Assembly (NCBI RefSeq): GCF_002583405.1
Contig: NZ_BCMJ01000002.1
Span: forward strand, 1 to 64,000
DNA length: 64,000 bases
Reading direction: 5' to 3'
DNA from: Secundilactobacillus silagincola
GTDB lineage: Bacteria > Bacillota > Bacilli > Lactobacillales > Lactobacillaceae
Of the stretch, positions 18,580-28,570 are shown in pieces. The notes under the pieces were generated by a model that was given only the letters and a program-made list of their open reading frames with translations, did no database searches and was not told the DNA's origin. Positions within the stretch are counted from its first letter, which is position 1, and each line of letters opens with the position of its first letter. The position numbers were made by a program, and so were the translations under genes.

Positions 18580-19698
18580 TTAGTCAAATTGACGCAGAAA
18601 TTCTGATAACTTGCTAAGCCCTTTTTTCAAAGTAGCTTCATCAGTACAATACCCTAATCGGACGTGCCCTGGCAAGTCAAAACGCTCTCCTGGCACTAAT
18701 AAAACACCGGTTTCTTTCAATAATCGTAAACAGAAGCTCTCGGTAGATTCCGGAATGTCAATTTTGATGCAGGAAGTAGAAACGGCTTGAGGCAACACAG
18801 CGCTGACATGGGGCTCAGACGCCACCCAGTTTTTTAAAACTTCCAGGTTGTGTAGAACCAACTTGCGGTTACGTGCCAGTATCTGGTCTCGATGCTGCAA
18901 AATATAAACGGCTAAAATATCGTTCCAGACGCCACCACAGATCATGGTGTAGTCACGGTATTTTCTAAATAAATCAGTGACTTCATCGCTAGCGACAGTC
19001 CAGCCAATGCGGACACCGGGGAATGAGTAAGTTTTTGATAGGGAGTTAGTGGCGATACCGCGATCGTAAAGGTCTACGATAGAAGTAAAGTTTTCGAGAT
19101 CGTTCAATGGCTGATAAACTTCATCAATTAAGATATATGCGCCAACCGTCTTTGCTAATTCGACAACTTGCTGTAAGAAGGCCTTATTCAGTAAGGTACC
19201 CGTTGGATTATTAGCGTTGTTCAAACAAATCATTTTAGTGTTGGGCCGAATGAGCTTTTTTAGTTCATTGATATCTGGATACCAGTCATCGGCTTCATGA
19301 ATATGCCAAAAGTCCACCTCAGCTCCCAGCGAGCGGGGAATATCGTATAGCTGTTGATAGGAAGAGTATTCACTGATAACGTGATCACCTGGTTCAATCA
19401 GGGAATAGAGCGCTAAGTAGTTCGCACCGGTTGCACCGTTAGTTTGGAGCACCTGACTTGGCTGGACGTGATCGTAAAGACTGCTAATTAAGGTTTTAAA
19501 CTCTGGAGAGCCTTCAATCCAACCATAGTTCATTTTGGTATGCGATAATTGGTCGTAAAGAACACTTTCATCATCACCGGTCATTTTAAGTAGTTCTGCG
19601 ATAGTCATTGAATCGATGGTGCTTTGAGAGATATCGTACTTGGCGCTTTTTTCCCACTGGTTAAGCCAGTTTTCAACGCCGAATTCTGCAATTTTCAT
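18580..19698 (-). CDS. Class I/II PLP-dependent aminotransferase
   Basis: A 372-residue fold-type I aminotransferase. NNPTG near residue 163, IDEVYQPL near 191 and the PLP-binding lysine Lys222 in NSLSKTYSFPGVRIGW are intact; the Arg of VRIGW binds the substrate carboxylate region. The substrate cannot be read from sequence. It leads the operon with pncA and greA and is transcribed divergently from xylR across a 149-base gap. Confidence 0.9.
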   Translation of the reverse strand: MKIAEFGVENWLNQWEKSAKYDISQSTIDSMTIAELLKMTGDDESVLYDQLSHTKMNYGWIEGSPEFKTLISSLYDHVQPSQVLQTNGATGANYLALYSLIEPGDHVISEYSSYQQLYDIPRSLGAEVDFWHIHEADDWYPDINELKKLIRPNTKMICLNNANNPTGTLLNKAFLQQVVELAKTVGAYILIDEVYQPLNDLENFTSIVDLYDRGIATNSLSKTYSFPGVRIGWTVASDEVTDLFRKYRDYTMICGGVWNDILAVYILQHRDQILARNRKLVLHNLEVLKNWVASEPHVSAVLPQAVSTSCIKIDIPESTESFCLRLLKETGVLLVPGERFDLPGHVRLGYCTDEATLKKGLSKLSEFLRQFD

Positions 19699-19847
19699 GG
19701 TGAACTTCCTTTTCCTGTATTAAAATTATTTTGATTGTTGAAGTACTCATTTTCAGGTATTTTGGAAAAATGTAATAACGAATGTTGTTGACCTATTTAA
19801 CAATAGTGTACAATAGAATGGACTTATAGCCAAAGGAGGGGAACACA

Positions 19848-21032
19848 TTGTCGGGTGCAATCCGTAACAGAATGCAGTTACATCAACAAAATATTCAGTC
19901 GGTGCTTGCCGAAGTTTTCAATCATCAGCCAATCTCGAGAATTGAAATTTCCCGGAATTTAGCACTCAACAAGTCCACAGTTTCCTCTCTTTACAGGGAT
20001 TTAAAAGAGCAGGGCTACGTTGAAGAACTTGGTGAAGGTGACGCGTCAAACGTTGGTGGCCGTAAACCCGTTTTACTTGCAATTAACAGGCGGTATGGGT
20101 ATACCATGAACTTTGATTTTGGTTACCGTCACTTACATGTGATGCAGAACAATTTATCTGGGGATGTTCTGTCATATAAGCAAGTTAATGTTAAAGGACT
20201 GACATTAAAACAAATTTTACCGTTGATTAACCATGAATTAGAAAGTGTGGCAAGTCAGGATAATACTAGTCACGGCTTGCTGGGAATCAGTTTCGCGATT
20301 CACGGGACCGTTGATCAAAATGCGGTGACTTACTCGCCATTCTTGGATATGGAACACATTGATTTAGCTGATTATTATACGAAGAAGTTTCAGGTGCCGG
20401 TTTTACTGGAAAACGAAGCGAACGTATCAGCGGTGTATGAACGTGATTTTAATAAGGCTAATGAACAGTTGCAAAACATGGTAACCATCAGTATTCACCG
20501 TGGGATTGGTGCTGGGTTGATCATCGATCAAAAGCTGCATCGTGGTACGCACGGTGAAGCAGGTGAAATTGGGCGTTCAGTCCTAATTAATGGCAACTGG
20601 TCTGACGAGCCCGGAAAAGTGGAAGATTTTTGTTCCGAAGATGCCATTATTACGCAGATTCAGGCTGCGAAGAATGCTGAGAATATGTCCCGTGAGGATG
20701 TTGTACAGCTATTTAAGCAGGGTGATGAGGCAACTAAGGTGGCTTTAAGGGGCTTCGTGACAAGCGTTGCTCAGATTATTTACAACACTGCCAATAGTTT
20801 TGATCCAGACGTTGTTTTCTTGAACTCGCCATTATTAGAAGCGTTACCGGAACTGGAACCGCAAATTGAGTCGGTATATGCGAAAATGGCGCCAACCATA
20901 TTAATACCAGTAAAACTAACGCACAATTCCCATTACGCGACATTACTAGGTGGCTGTGCCTTAGTCACACGTGAAGCGTTGGGAATGGAAGATGCAAATT
21001 TGAATTTTGAAGCGCAAACAACCGTTTTATAA
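19848..21032 (+). CDS. xylR: ROK-family xylose repressor XylR
   Basis: The N-terminal winged helix (ISRIEISRNLALNKSTVSSLYRDL, about residues 29-52) and the ROK sugar-binding domain (ENEANVSAVYER and GIGAGLIIDQKLHRGTHGEAGEIG) are those of XylR repressors, which release xylA when xylose binds. The cysteine zinc motif of ROK kinases is absent, as in many regulators. Start TTG 19848 follows AAAGGAGGGG. A promoter-like TTGACC (19788) and TACAAT (19809) lie upstream with a short 15-base spacer. It directly precedes xylA, whose promoter holds a candidate operator. Confidence 0.9.
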   Translation: MSGAIRNRMQLHQQNIQSVLAEVFNHQPISRIEISRNLALNKSTVSSLYRDLKEQGYVEELGEGDASNVGGRKPVLLAINRRYGYTMNFDFGYRHLHVMQNNLSGDVLSYKQVNVKGLTLKQILPLINHELESVASQDNTSHGLLGISFAIHGTVDQNAVTYSPFLDMEHIDLADYYTKKFQVPVLLENEANVSAVYERDFNKANEQLQNMVTISIHRGIGAGLIIDQKLHRGTHGEAGEIGRSVLINGNWSDEPGKVEDFCSEDAIITQIQAAKNAENMSREDVVQLFKQGDEATKVALRGFVTSVAQIIYNTANSFDPDVVFLNSPLLEALPELEPQIESVYAKMAPTILIPVKLTHNSHYATLLGGCALVTREALGMEDANLNFEAQTTVL

Positions 21033-21037
21033 TGGAT

Positions 21038-21075
21038 AATTCAGGACCTCTTAAAGAGTTCCTGAATTTTTTTTA
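21038..21075 (+). terminator. Terminator of xylR
   Basis: AATTCAGGA and TCCTGAATT form the stem, with inner CTCTT/AAGAG pairing, followed by eight or more T. Confidence 0.88.
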
Positions 21076-21138
21076 TTGCTTTAAGCCCGACACTATCGCT
21101 TTTTGATGAATTTAAGCACATTTAAAAAATGAAAGGGC

Positions 21139-21166
21139 TTGTATTTTTGTATGTAAGCGCTATACT
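21139..21166 (+). promoter_or_regulatory. xylA promoter
   Basis: TTGTAT (21139) and TATACT (21161) with a 16-base spacer form a sigma-A promoter 76 bases before the xylA start. Confidence 0.65.
21152..21165 (+). promoter_or_regulatory. cre box overlapping the xylA -10 element
   Basis: TGTAAGCGCTATAC matches 12 of 14 positions of the CcpA consensus and covers the -10, a repressing position. Confidence 0.65.
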
Positions 21167-21177
21167 ATATCTTGTGA

Positions 21178-21205
21178 GTTGGTTGTTTGAACAAACTAAT
21201 TAATT
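21178..21205 (+). promoter_or_regulatory. Candidate XylR operator upstream of xylA
   Basis: GTTGGTTGTTTGAACAAACT contains the inverted repeat GTTTG-AA-CAAAC just downstream of the predicted start of transcription. Its position fits repression by the adjacent XylR; binding is inferred. Confidence 0.55.
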
Positions 21206-21241
21206 GATGATTTGATTTTAAAAAATTTAGGAGGCTTCTTC

Positions 21242-22588
21242 ATGGCTGAACAACTATGGGACATGGATAAGATTAAGTATGTTGGTAACTCAAATTTAAG
21301 TTCTGGTGCTGAATTTCACTATTACAACCCAGACGAAGTTATCGGCGGTAAGAAAATGCGCGACTGGTTACGGTTCGCCGTTGCATACTGGCACACATTT
21401 GATCAACGTTTGGTAGACCCATTCGGTGATGGAACTGCAATGCGTCCATACGACAAGTACACTGATCCAATGGACAACGCATTGGCAAAAGTTGATTACG
21501 CATTTGAATTTTACGACAAATTAGGTAACGACTTCCTTTGCTTCCATGATCGTGACTTAGCTCCTGAAGGCGACACTTTACGTGAAACCAACAAGAACTT
21601 GGACAAAGTTGTTGACCGTATCGTTGAATACCAAAAGACCACTGGTATGAAGGTATTATGGAACACTTCAAACCTGTTCACTAACCCTCGTTTCGTTGCT
21701 GGTGCTGGTACTTCACCATACGCTGACATCTTTGCTTACTCTGCTGCTCAATTGAAGCACAGTTTGGAAATTGGTAAGCGTGTCGGTTCTGAAAACTATG
21801 TCTTCTGGGGCGGCCGTGAAGGTTACGAATCACTCTGGAACACTAACATGAAGCTTGAACAAGAACATGCTGCTAAGATGTTCCACATGGCTAAGGATTA
21901 CGCTAACGAAATTGGCTTCGATGCACAAATGCTGCTCGAACCAAAGCCAAAGGAACCAACGACTCACCAATACGACTTTGATGCCGCAACCACTATCGCA
22001 TTCATGAAGGAATACGACTTGGATAAAGACTTCAAGCTGAACTTGGAAGGTAACCATGCTAACTTGGCTGGCCATACTTACCAACACGAAATCCGTGTTG
22101 CCCGTGAAGCTGGCTTACTTGGTTCATTGGATGCCAACCAAGGTGATAAGTTGATTGGCTGGGATATTGATGAATATCCTTCAAACCTTTACGAGACTAC
22201 TGCTGCAATGTACGAAGTTGTTGAAAACGGCGGTATCGGCCCTCGCGGTGGTTTGAACTTCGATGCTAAGCCTCGTCGTTCATCATTCGAAGCAAATGAC
22301 TTATTTTATGGTCACATTGTAGGTATGGATAGCTTTGCTGCCGGCTTACGTGTTGCTATGAAGATGAAGGAAGACGGCGTTCTTGACAACATCGTTAAGG
22401 AACGTTACAGCTCATACGATTCAGGTATTGGTGCCGACATCGAAAGTGGCAAAGCAACCTTCAAGACCCTTGAAGATTACTCACTTGACAAGACCCAAGC
22501 TGAATTACGTGCCGCAACTTCTTCAGATCACTTGGAACAAATCAAAGATACCATCAACCATTACATTGTTAACGTTTTAGGCAAATAA
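21242..22588 (+). CDS. xylA: Xylose isomerase
   Basis: XylA converts D-xylose to D-xylulose. The 448-residue protein is a class II isomerase with the catalytic FHDRD motif, the metal-ligand region [16 protein letters not shown] and the signature [17 protein letters not shown] followed by SLDANQGD. I place the start at ATG 21242, which has AGGAGG 7 bases upstream; an earlier in-frame start at 21212 has none. It is followed by xylB, from which it is separated by a terminator-like hairpin. Confidence 0.97.
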   Translation: MAEQLWDMDKIKYVGNSNLSSGAEFHYYNPDEVIGGKKMRDWLRFAVAYWHTFDQRLVDPFGDGTAMRPYDKYTDPMDNALAKVDYAFEFYDKLGNDFLCFHDRDLAPEGDTLRETNKNLDKVVDRIVEYQKTTGMKVLWNTSNLFTNPRFVAGAGTSPYADIFAYSAAQLKHSLEIGKRVGSENYVFWGGREGYESLWNTNMKLEQEHAAKMFHMAKDYANEIGFDAQMLLEPKPKEPTTHQYDFDAATTIAFMKEYDLDKDFKLNLEGNHANLAGHTYQHEIRVAREAGLLGSLDANQGDKLIGWDIDEYPSNLYETTAAMYEVVENGGIGPRGGLNFDAKPRRSSFEANDLFYGHIVGMDSFAAGLRVAMKMKEDGVLDNIVKERYSSYDSGIGADIESGKATFKTLEDYSLDKTQAELRAATSSDHLEQIKDTINHYIVNVLGK

Positions 22589-22601
22589 TGTGATTTAAAA
22601 G

Positions 22602-22638
22602 AAGCAGCCAGTGGACCGATTGTCTGCTGACTGCTTTT
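22602..22638 (+). terminator. Intercistronic terminator-like hairpin between xylA and xylB
   Basis: AAGCAGCCAG pairs imperfectly with CTGACTGCTT and is followed by six T. It lies within the operon, 20 bases before the xylB ribosome site, so it may attenuate xylB or define the xylA mRNA end. Confidence 0.65.
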
Positions 22639-22670
22639 TTGTTGGTATAACAGCTATAAAGGAGAAAATT

Positions 22671-24179
22671 ATGAACGAATACGTATTAGGGGTCGATTTG
22701 GGCACTAGTGCCGTTAAGGTTTCAGCAATGAACCGTGACGGTGAAATTGTTGCTCAGCAAAGTTTCGACTATCCATTAATTCAATCACGGCCAGGATACA
22801 GTGAACAGAACCCAGAAGACTGGGTATCAGGGACCACGGTAGCCATTGTGAGATTGATCTTAGACGATCACATTAAGCCCGAAGAAATCTCAGGAATCAG
22901 TTTTTCAGGACAAATGCACGGCTTAGTTTTACTGGATGCAAATAACCAAGTTTTGCGGCCTGCTATTCTCTGGAACGATACCCGGACAACTAAACAGTGT
23001 CGCGAAATTGAGGCCAAACTGGGCTCAGAATTCACTGATATTACTAAGAATAAACCACTTGAAGGCTTTACTTTACCTAAGATGCTGTGGGTTAAGGAAA
23101 ATGAACCAGATATCTGGTCACAAGCTAAGACCTTCTTATTGCCAAAGGATTACGTTCGGTATCGGATGACCGGTAAGCTTGGTATGGACTACTCAGACGC
23201 TACAGGGACTGTTCTCTTAGACGTTAAGGACGGCAAGTGGAGCCAAACAATCTGTGACGCCTTCGATATTCCAATGTCCATGTGCCCACCTTTGATGAAG
23301 TCGATTGATTCAGCAGGTACGATTTCAAGCAGTTATGCCATCTTCTCTGGACTAGATACCCACACGCAAGTCTTCGGTGGTGCTGCTGACAACGCTGCTG
23401 GCGCTGTTGGTGCCGGTATCCTGTCTCCTAACATGGTACTTTCAAGCATTGGGACTTCTGGCGTTGTGCTGAAGTATGAGGAAGATCCAACTGTTGATTA
23501 TCACGGTGTGCTTCAATTTGAAGATCATGCCATTCCGGATTCTTATTACTCAATGGGTGTTACCTTGGCTGCCGGCTATTCATTGAACTGGTTCAAGCGG
23601 ACCTTTGCTAGTGATGAATCCTTCGACGACATGGTGGCTAGTGCTGCTGATTCAACTGTTGGGGCCAACGGACTCCTGTATACACCTTACATTGTCGGTG
23701 AACGGGCACCACACGCGGATGCTGACATTCGTGGTAGCTTTACCGGTGTTGATGGTACCCACAAGAAGAATGACTTCGTTCGGGCTGTTCTGGAAGGTAT
23801 CATCTTCTCGTTCAAGGACATCATGGATATCTACGATGAGAACGATAAGCAATTTGATACGGTTGTTGCTATCGGCGGTGGTGCCAAGAGTCCACTGTGG
23901 CTGCAAATTCAAGCTGATATCTTCAACAAGAAAGTTGTCAGCTTAACCAACGAGCAGGGACCTGGTATGGGTGCCGCAATGATTGCCGCTGTTGGTCTTG
24001 GCTGGTTCAAGGACTTCCACGAATGTGCTGAGAAGTTCGTTCACTTTGGTAAGACTTACCTGCCAAATCCTGATAATGCTAAGAAGTATGATCAGCTGCA
24101 CAAGATTTACGCACAGGTTTATGAGCAGACTAAGGGCATTAGCCAACAGTTGCTTGCATACCGGCGTGAGAATAACTAA
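22671..24179 (+). CDS. xylB: Xylulokinase
   Basis: XylB phosphorylates D-xylulose to xylulose 5-phosphate, the phosphoketolase substrate. It is a 502-residue FGGY kinase: the phosphate-binding [16 protein letters not shown] is at the N-terminus, [10 protein letters not shown] carries the substrate contact, and the C-terminal [17 protein letters not shown] is the adenosine-binding motif. Start ATG 22671 follows AAAGGAG; the frame extends upstream to 22611 but that part overlaps the hairpin region and is unlikely to be translated. Confidence 0.96.
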   Translation: MNEYVLGVDLGTSAVKVSAMNRDGEIVAQQSFDYPLIQSRPGYSEQNPEDWVSGTTVAIVRLILDDHIKPEEISGISFSGQMHGLVLLDANNQVLRPAILWNDTRTTKQCREIEAKLGSEFTDITKNKPLEGFTLPKMLWVKENEPDIWSQAKTFLLPKDYVRYRMTGKLGMDYSDATGTVLLDVKDGKWSQTICDAFDIPMSMCPPLMKSIDSAGTISSSYAIFSGLDTHTQVFGGAADNAAGAVGAGILSPNMVLSSIGTSGVVLKYEEDPTVDYHGVLQFEDHAIPDSYYSMGVTLAAGYSLNWFKRTFASDESFDDMVASAADSTVGANGLLYTPYIVGERAPHADADIRGSFTGVDGTHKKNDFVRAVLEGIIFSFKDIMDIYDENDKQFDTVVAIGGGAKSPLWLQIQADIFNKKVVSLTNEQGPGMGAAMIAAVGLGWFKDFHECAEKFVHFGKTYLPNPDNAKKYDQLHKIYAQVYEQTKGISQQLLAYRRENN

Positions 24180-24203
24180 AGGATCCATTTAATTCAAAAC
24201 TAA

Positions 24204-24253
24204 TGGCACCAGCATAGTCGTCTGTGAGCGACTGTGCTGGTGCTTTGTTGTTT
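24204..24253 (+). terminator. Terminator after xylB
   Basis: GGCACCAGCA-T-AGTCG pairs with CGACT-G-TGCTGGTGC; a T-rich stretch follows. Confidence 0.85.
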
Positions 24254-24371
24254 TACGGTTAATGGGGGGTGGAGGTTATTCTTTATCAGAGTGGCATCAG
24301 CAGGCTCAGATACAGATTAAAAATCAGTTCTAAAACAGATATATGGTCCACAAAAGGCGATGTTGTACTAT

Positions 24372-24553
24372 AAAGTCTATATTGGTAAGTATTTCAATCC
24401 ATACTTTTGCTATGATTAGTCATAGTGAATATGTTAATATAGCCGAATCGCGCGTCCAAACTCAGATTCCGGCCATTTAACGCAAATAAAGCCTATTCCG
24501 AAAAGTGCATCGGAATAGGCTTTATTCACGTTAAATTCTGGAATCTACCGAGT
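24372..24553 (-). repeat. Dispersed nested-palindrome element, copy A
   Basis: Outer arms 24459-24481 (AACTCAGATTCCGG onward) and 24530-24553 (GTTAAATTCTGGAATC onward) flank a perfect 16-bp hairpin AATAAAGCCTATTCCG at 24485-24526. A tail with AATATAGACTTT (minus strand) matches copies at 43.6 and 48.7 kb. It lies at the 3' end of xylQ and can serve as its terminator. The 24180-24600 gap otherwise holds only the xylB terminator. Confidence 0.75.
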
Positions 24554-24600
24554 TTTGCCTCAGCTTGATTTTGTGTGAGTTGAATTGCTAGGGTTTCAAA

Positions 24601-26880
24601 TTAAAGGGTGAAGTTACCTGAACCACCGTTTAACTTGAAGCTCTTAACTTCGCCATCAGCATGGAAGTTTACCGTTGAGGTACCCTTCAAACCATCTGAG
24701 GTGACCGTTAAGGTGTTGCCTTGGCGCTGTGCCTTAACGCTACCGACAGCCTTACCCTTTTGATCAACAACGCGAGTAGTAGCGGTCTTACCGTCAGCTA
24801 ATTCGTAGATGTTGATGTCAGGAGCATCTGTGTAGTCGTATTGCGCATGCTTTGCACCAGGGTGACGAAGGATAATGCTGTTATCTCTAGCTAATAATGG
24901 GAGATTGAGCATATCGTAGTTTTCTGAGAACCACTTACCACTTTCAACGTGATAGCTCTTTTCGGTCAAGATGTTAGTCCAGTTACCAGCTGGCAAGTAG
25001 TACTTAACATCGCCTTCAGCGTTGAAGATAGGTGCAACGATTAATTTGCTACCTAACATGTATTGTTGTTCAAGATGGTAGGTGTTGCGATCGTTTGTGT
25101 ATTCGAGGAAGAGTGGTCGCATCAATGGTGTACCAGTTTCATGAGTGTTAACAGATTCGTCGTAAATGTAAGGCATGAGTGAAAGCTTCAAGTTAACGAA
25201 TTTACGAGTGTTTTCCACAGCTTCGTCATCGAAGATCCACGGAACCTTGTACTGACCTGAACCATGATAACGTGAATGAGAACTCAAGAGGCCAAATTGC
25301 GTCCAACGCTTGTAAAGGTCTGGAGTAGCTTGTTCTTCAAATCCACTAATATCATGAGCCCAGAAGCCAAATCCTGAAAGTAAGAAGGAAAGTCCGCCAC
25401 GCAGAGAGTCAGACATTGACTTGTAACGGCTTAAGCAATCGCCGCCCCAGTGAACTGGGTACTTTTGAGAACCCACTGTTGCTGAACGTGCAAAGACAAC
25501 GGCTTCGTCTTTACCCTTTTCTTGTGCAACGATGTTGTAAACAGTTTGGTTATACTGATAAGTGTAGTAGTTATGTTCGCGCTTAGGATCTGAACCATCG
25601 AAGAAGACAGCATCTTCAACTGGGATTCGTTCACCAAAGTCGGTCTTGAAGCAATCAACACCCATATCCAATAGGTCTTTTAGCTTGCTTTGGTACCACT
25701 TAACAGCATCTGGGTTAGTGAAGTCAACGAAGCCGTTACCAGCTTGCCAGAGATCCCATTGCCAGACATTGCCATCTTGACGTTTGATCAAGTAGCCATG
25801 ATCTCTGCCTTCTTTAAACAGAGGGGACTTTTGAGCAATGTAAGGGTTAAGCCATACACAGACTTTGACGCCACGATCGTGAACTTTCTTGATCAAACCT
25901 TCTGGATCTGGGAATTGATCGCGGTCCCACAGAAGTGTTGACCATTCAAAGCCTTTTTGCCAGAAGCAATCAAAGTGAAAGACATCCAACGGAATCTTCC
26001 GTTCAGCCATGCCATCGATAAACTTAAGGACAGTCTTTTCACTGTAATCGGTCGTAAATGAAGTTGATAACCAAAGACCGAATGTCCATGCTGGTGGGAG
26101 TGAAATCTTACCAGTTAGGCGAGTGTACTTGTCCAAAACGCCCTTTGGAGTAGGACCGTCAATGACGTAGTACTGCATTGATTGGCCTTCAATACTGAAT
26201 TGAGTCCGGTCAACGTTTTCTGAAGCAATTTCAAAGGAAACGGTTTCAGGTTGGTCGACAAAGACCCCATAGCCTTCACTAGTTAAGTAGAAAGGAATGT
26301 TCTTGTAAGCTTGTTCAGAACCGGTACCACCATCTTTGTTAACGATGTCAACAGATTGACCGTTCTTAACAAGAGAGCCGAAACGTTCGCCAAGTCCGTA
26401 AACCAGTTCGTCAACACCCATGGAAAGTTGTTCTCTCATGTAGTGTTTGCCAGTTGACTTATCTAAGATAACGCCTTCAGCCTTTTCCATCGATTTGGTA
26501 ATCGTCTTACCATTACGTTGGAAGTCAAGTTCGAAGTGACCCTTAAATGGTGCTTTAACAGCCAAATCACCAGATTGATAGCTAATTTCTTTATCATTAG
26601 TTGTGATCTTGACATTTGGATGTTCATTTGCCAATTCAAATGAAGGGGTCTTATCAGGTTGATCAAAGTGAATTAATTTAACACCGATAACGCCTTCCAT
26701 TGGGGAAGTGAGTTCAATAGTCGACATCCCTAGGTTTAATTCATCACCACGTTCATTTATGTACTTGAACGGAGCGTAAAGCGTTAATTTATCGCCGTCT
26801 TGTTTGACGTCGAAAACTTCTTTTGGCGACTGAATCTCATATTGAGGTCGGTCTAGCCAATAACCATTCGTAAACTTCAT
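24601..26880 (-). CDS. xylQ: Alpha-xylosidase, GH31
   Basis: It releases xylose from alpha-xylosides such as isoprimeverose, a xyloglucan fragment. The 759-residue protein is co-linear with YicI/XylQ: an N-terminal beta-sandwich domain, a TIM barrel with nucleophile Asp414 in FKTDFGERIP and acid/base Asp481 in VHWGGD, then C-terminal beta domains. There is no signal peptide, so it acts on imported substrate. It is transcribed divergently from xylP over a 270-base region with two cre boxes and two operators, an arrangement like the xylPQ locus of L. pentosus. Confidence 0.94.
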   Translation of the reverse strand: MKFTNGYWLDRPQYEIQSPKEVFDVKQDGDKLTLYAPFKYINERGDELNLGMSTIELTSPMEGVIGVKLIHFDQPDKTPSFELANEHPNVKITTNDKEISYQSGDLAVKAPFKGHFELDFQRNGKTITKSMEKAEGVILDKSTGKHYMREQLSMGVDELVYGLGERFGSLVKNGQSVDIVNKDGGTGSEQAYKNIPFYLTSEGYGVFVDQPETVSFEIASENVDRTQFSIEGQSMQYYVIDGPTPKGVLDKYTRLTGKISLPPAWTFGLWLSTSFTTDYSEKTVLKFIDGMAERKIPLDVFHFDCFWQKGFEWSTLLWDRDQFPDPEGLIKKVHDRGVKVCVWLNPYIAQKSPLFKEGRDHGYLIKRQDGNVWQWDLWQAGNGFVDFTNPDAVKWYQSKLKDLLDMGVDCFKTDFGERIPVEDAVFFDGSDPKREHNYYTYQYNQTVYNIVAQEKGKDEAVVFARSATVGSQKYPVHWGGDCLSRYKSMSDSLRGGLSFLLSGFGFWAHDISGFEEQATPDLYKRWTQFGLLSSHSRYHGSGQYKVPWIFDDEAVENTRKFVNLKLSLMPYIYDESVNTHETGTPLMRPLFLEYTNDRNTYHLEQQYMLGSKLIVAPIFNAEGDVKYYLPAGNWTNILTEKSYHVESGKWFSENYDMLNLPLLARDNSIILRHPGAKHAQYDYTDAPDINIYELADGKTATTRVVDQKGKAVGSVKAQRQGNTLTVTSDGLKGTSTVNFHADGEVKSFKLNGGSGNFTL

Positions 26881-26912
26881 GGAAAAAGCACCTCTATTGA
26901 GTTAGTTTAGAA

Positions 26913-26938
26913 ATTGAACTTATTAATAATCAAGTTCA
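26913..26938 (-). promoter_or_regulatory. Candidate ROK-repressor operator at xylQ
   Basis: TGAACTT-ATTAATAATC-AAGTTCA is an inverted repeat with 7-base arms. The same core TTGAACTTATTAATAATCAA recurs at xylP (27104-27123), which suggests one regulator for both divergent genes. Confidence 0.65.
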
Positions 26939-26960
26939 GTGTAATGGCATTTTGAAGTTT

Positions 26961-26974
26961 TGTCAACGCTTTCA
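26961..26974 (-). promoter_or_regulatory. cre box at the xylQ promoter
   Basis: On the minus strand TGAAAGCGTTGACA matches all 14 positions of TGWAANCGNTNWCA. Confidence 0.85.
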
Positions 26975-27063
26975 TGAACTGAAACTGAATAATTTTTATG
27001 AGGCAGAGGCTTATATATAGGTAATGAAAAAACACCATGGCAAAGTTGACCCTTAAAAAACTA

Positions 27064-27092
27064 TTGACATTTGAAACCGGTTACAGTAACAT
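27064..27092 (+). promoter_or_regulatory. xylP promoter
   Basis: TTGACA (27064) and TAACAT (27087) with a 17-base spacer form a good sigma-A promoter. Confidence 0.75.
27072..27085 (+). promoter_or_regulatory. cre box between the xylP -35 and -10
   Basis: TGAAACCGGTTACA is a perfect 14/14 cre match within the promoter spacer. Confidence 0.88.
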
Positions 27093-27103
27093 TTGGTTTG
27101 AAA

Positions 27104-27136
27104 GTTGAACTTATTAATAATCAATAATAAAATTCA
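27104..27136 (+). promoter_or_regulatory. Candidate ROK-repressor operator at xylP
   Basis: TTGAACTTATTAATAATCAA followed by AATAAAATTCAA; TTGAA/TTCAA half sites flank an AT-rich centre, 15 bases before the start codon. It shares a 20-base core with the xylQ operator. Confidence 0.62.
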
Positions 27137-27150
27137 ACGAGGTGTTAATT

Positions 27151-28545
27151 ATGAGTCAAAATGTTACTGACGTAGCACCCGAGCAAAAAAATCAGGTGCC
27201 ATGGAAAGAGCGTTTCTCATACAGTTTGAGTGACTTTGCCTGCAACTTGTCATTCCAAATGGTGGGAACTTATTTAATGATTTTCTACACTGATACATTC
27301 GGTATTAGTGCTGCTGCAGTTGGGACACTGTTTTTAGTTGCCCGGATCGTGGATGCCTTTGATGGTCCATTCTGGGGGATTATGATTGATCATACCCATA
27401 CTAAATATGGGAAGAGTCGGCCGTACTGGTTATGGTTCTCAATACCATTTGCCGTCTTCTGTGTCTTGGTCTTTACCACACCAAATTTGAGCCTGACCGG
27501 TAAACTTATTTGGGCATACGTTACTTATATTGGTGTTGATATTCTCTATTCATCAGTTAACATTCCTATTACTTCGATTTTGCCATCATTAACAAGTAAT
27601 CCTCAAGAACGTGTCACTTTGTCAACCATCCGTCAATTCATGGGTACTGCCGGTGCAACTATCATCACTGGTATCACCTTAGGAATGGTTGCATGGCTCG
27701 GTGGTGGTTCTACTACCAGCAAACGTGGCTGGTTCATTTGGGCATTGATCGTTGGTATCATTGTTGTTATCTTGTTCGCAATTGTCTTCAAAAACACTCA
27801 CGAACGTGTTCAAACTAAGAGTTCACGTCAGTCAATTCCAATTAAGGAATCTTTGAAAGCGCTTAAGAAGAACTGGCCATGGGCAATCATCATCTTCATT
27901 AACTTCATTTACTGGTTAGGGATGCAAACCCGTTCACAAGTTACTGTTTACTTCTTTAAGTACAACATGCACAATGCAGGTTTAGCTTCATTGGTACTGA
28001 GTTTACAATTAGTTGCGTTAGTTGCCGTTGTTTTGACACCATTGACCTCTAAACTAATCGGTAAGCGTAACACCATGCTTGGTGGGATGCTGTTAGCTTG
28101 TGTTGGTCAACTTCTGTTGGACTTGGGTGCATCACATCTGAGTGTTGGCATGATTGTCTTTGCTACCATCGTTGGTTACTTAGGTACTGGTTATGTTTCA
28201 GGCTTGATCGCCGTTATGTTGGCCGATGCCGTTGATTATGGTGAATGGAAGAACGGTATTCGTGCAGAAGGTATCGTGACTTCATTCTCAAGTTTCTCAG
28301 CTAAGTTAGGTATGGGTATCGGTGGTGCCATCACTGGTGCTATCCTTTCATCAACTGGTTACGTTGCTAACCACGCCCAAAGCGCATCAGCTTTACACGG
28401 TATTGAAATGAACTACATCTGGGTACCACTTCTCGGATTTGCACTATCCGCCATTGCATTATTGTTCTATCATGTAGATGGAATTGAAAAGAAGATGCAA
28501 AGTGATTTAGCTGCAAAGCATGCTAAGGAAAATGCTGAAGCATAA
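27151..28545 (+). CDS. xylP: GPH-family glycoside transporter, isoprimeverose/xyloside type
   Basis: A cation-coupled glycoside-pentoside-hexuronide symporter of 464 residues with twelve helices. DAFDGPFWGIMIDHTHTKYGKSRPYWLW in loop 2-3 and DAVDYGEWKNGIRAEGI in the second half are GPH (MelB/XylP) motifs. It is not followed by a PTS IIA-like domain. Start ATG 27151 follows GAGGTG; the GTG at 27142 overlaps that site. With divergent xylQ it should import alpha-xylosides such as isoprimeverose for intracellular cleavage. Confidence 0.9.
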   Translation: MSQNVTDVAPEQKNQVPWKERFSYSLSDFACNLSFQMVGTYLMIFYTDTFGISAAAVGTLFLVARIVDAFDGPFWGIMIDHTHTKYGKSRPYWLWFSIPFAVFCVLVFTTPNLSLTGKLIWAYVTYIGVDILYSSVNIPITSILPSLTSNPQERVTLSTIRQFMGTAGATIITGITLGMVAWLGGGSTTSKRGWFIWALIVGIIVVILFAIVFKNTHERVQTKSSRQSIPIKESLKALKKNWPWAIIIFINFIYWLGMQTRSQVTVYFFKYNMHNAGLASLVLSLQLVALVAVVLTPLTSKLIGKRNTMLGGMLLACVGQLLLDLGASHLSVGMIVFATIVGYLGTGYVSGLIAVMLADAVDYGEWKNGIRAEGIVTSFSSFSAKLGMGIGGAITGAILSSTGYVANHAQSASALHGIEMNYIWVPLLGFALSAIALLFYHVDGIEKKMQSDLAAKHAKENAEA

Positions 28546-28570
28546 TAATGATGAGAAATGAGCGATTCGG

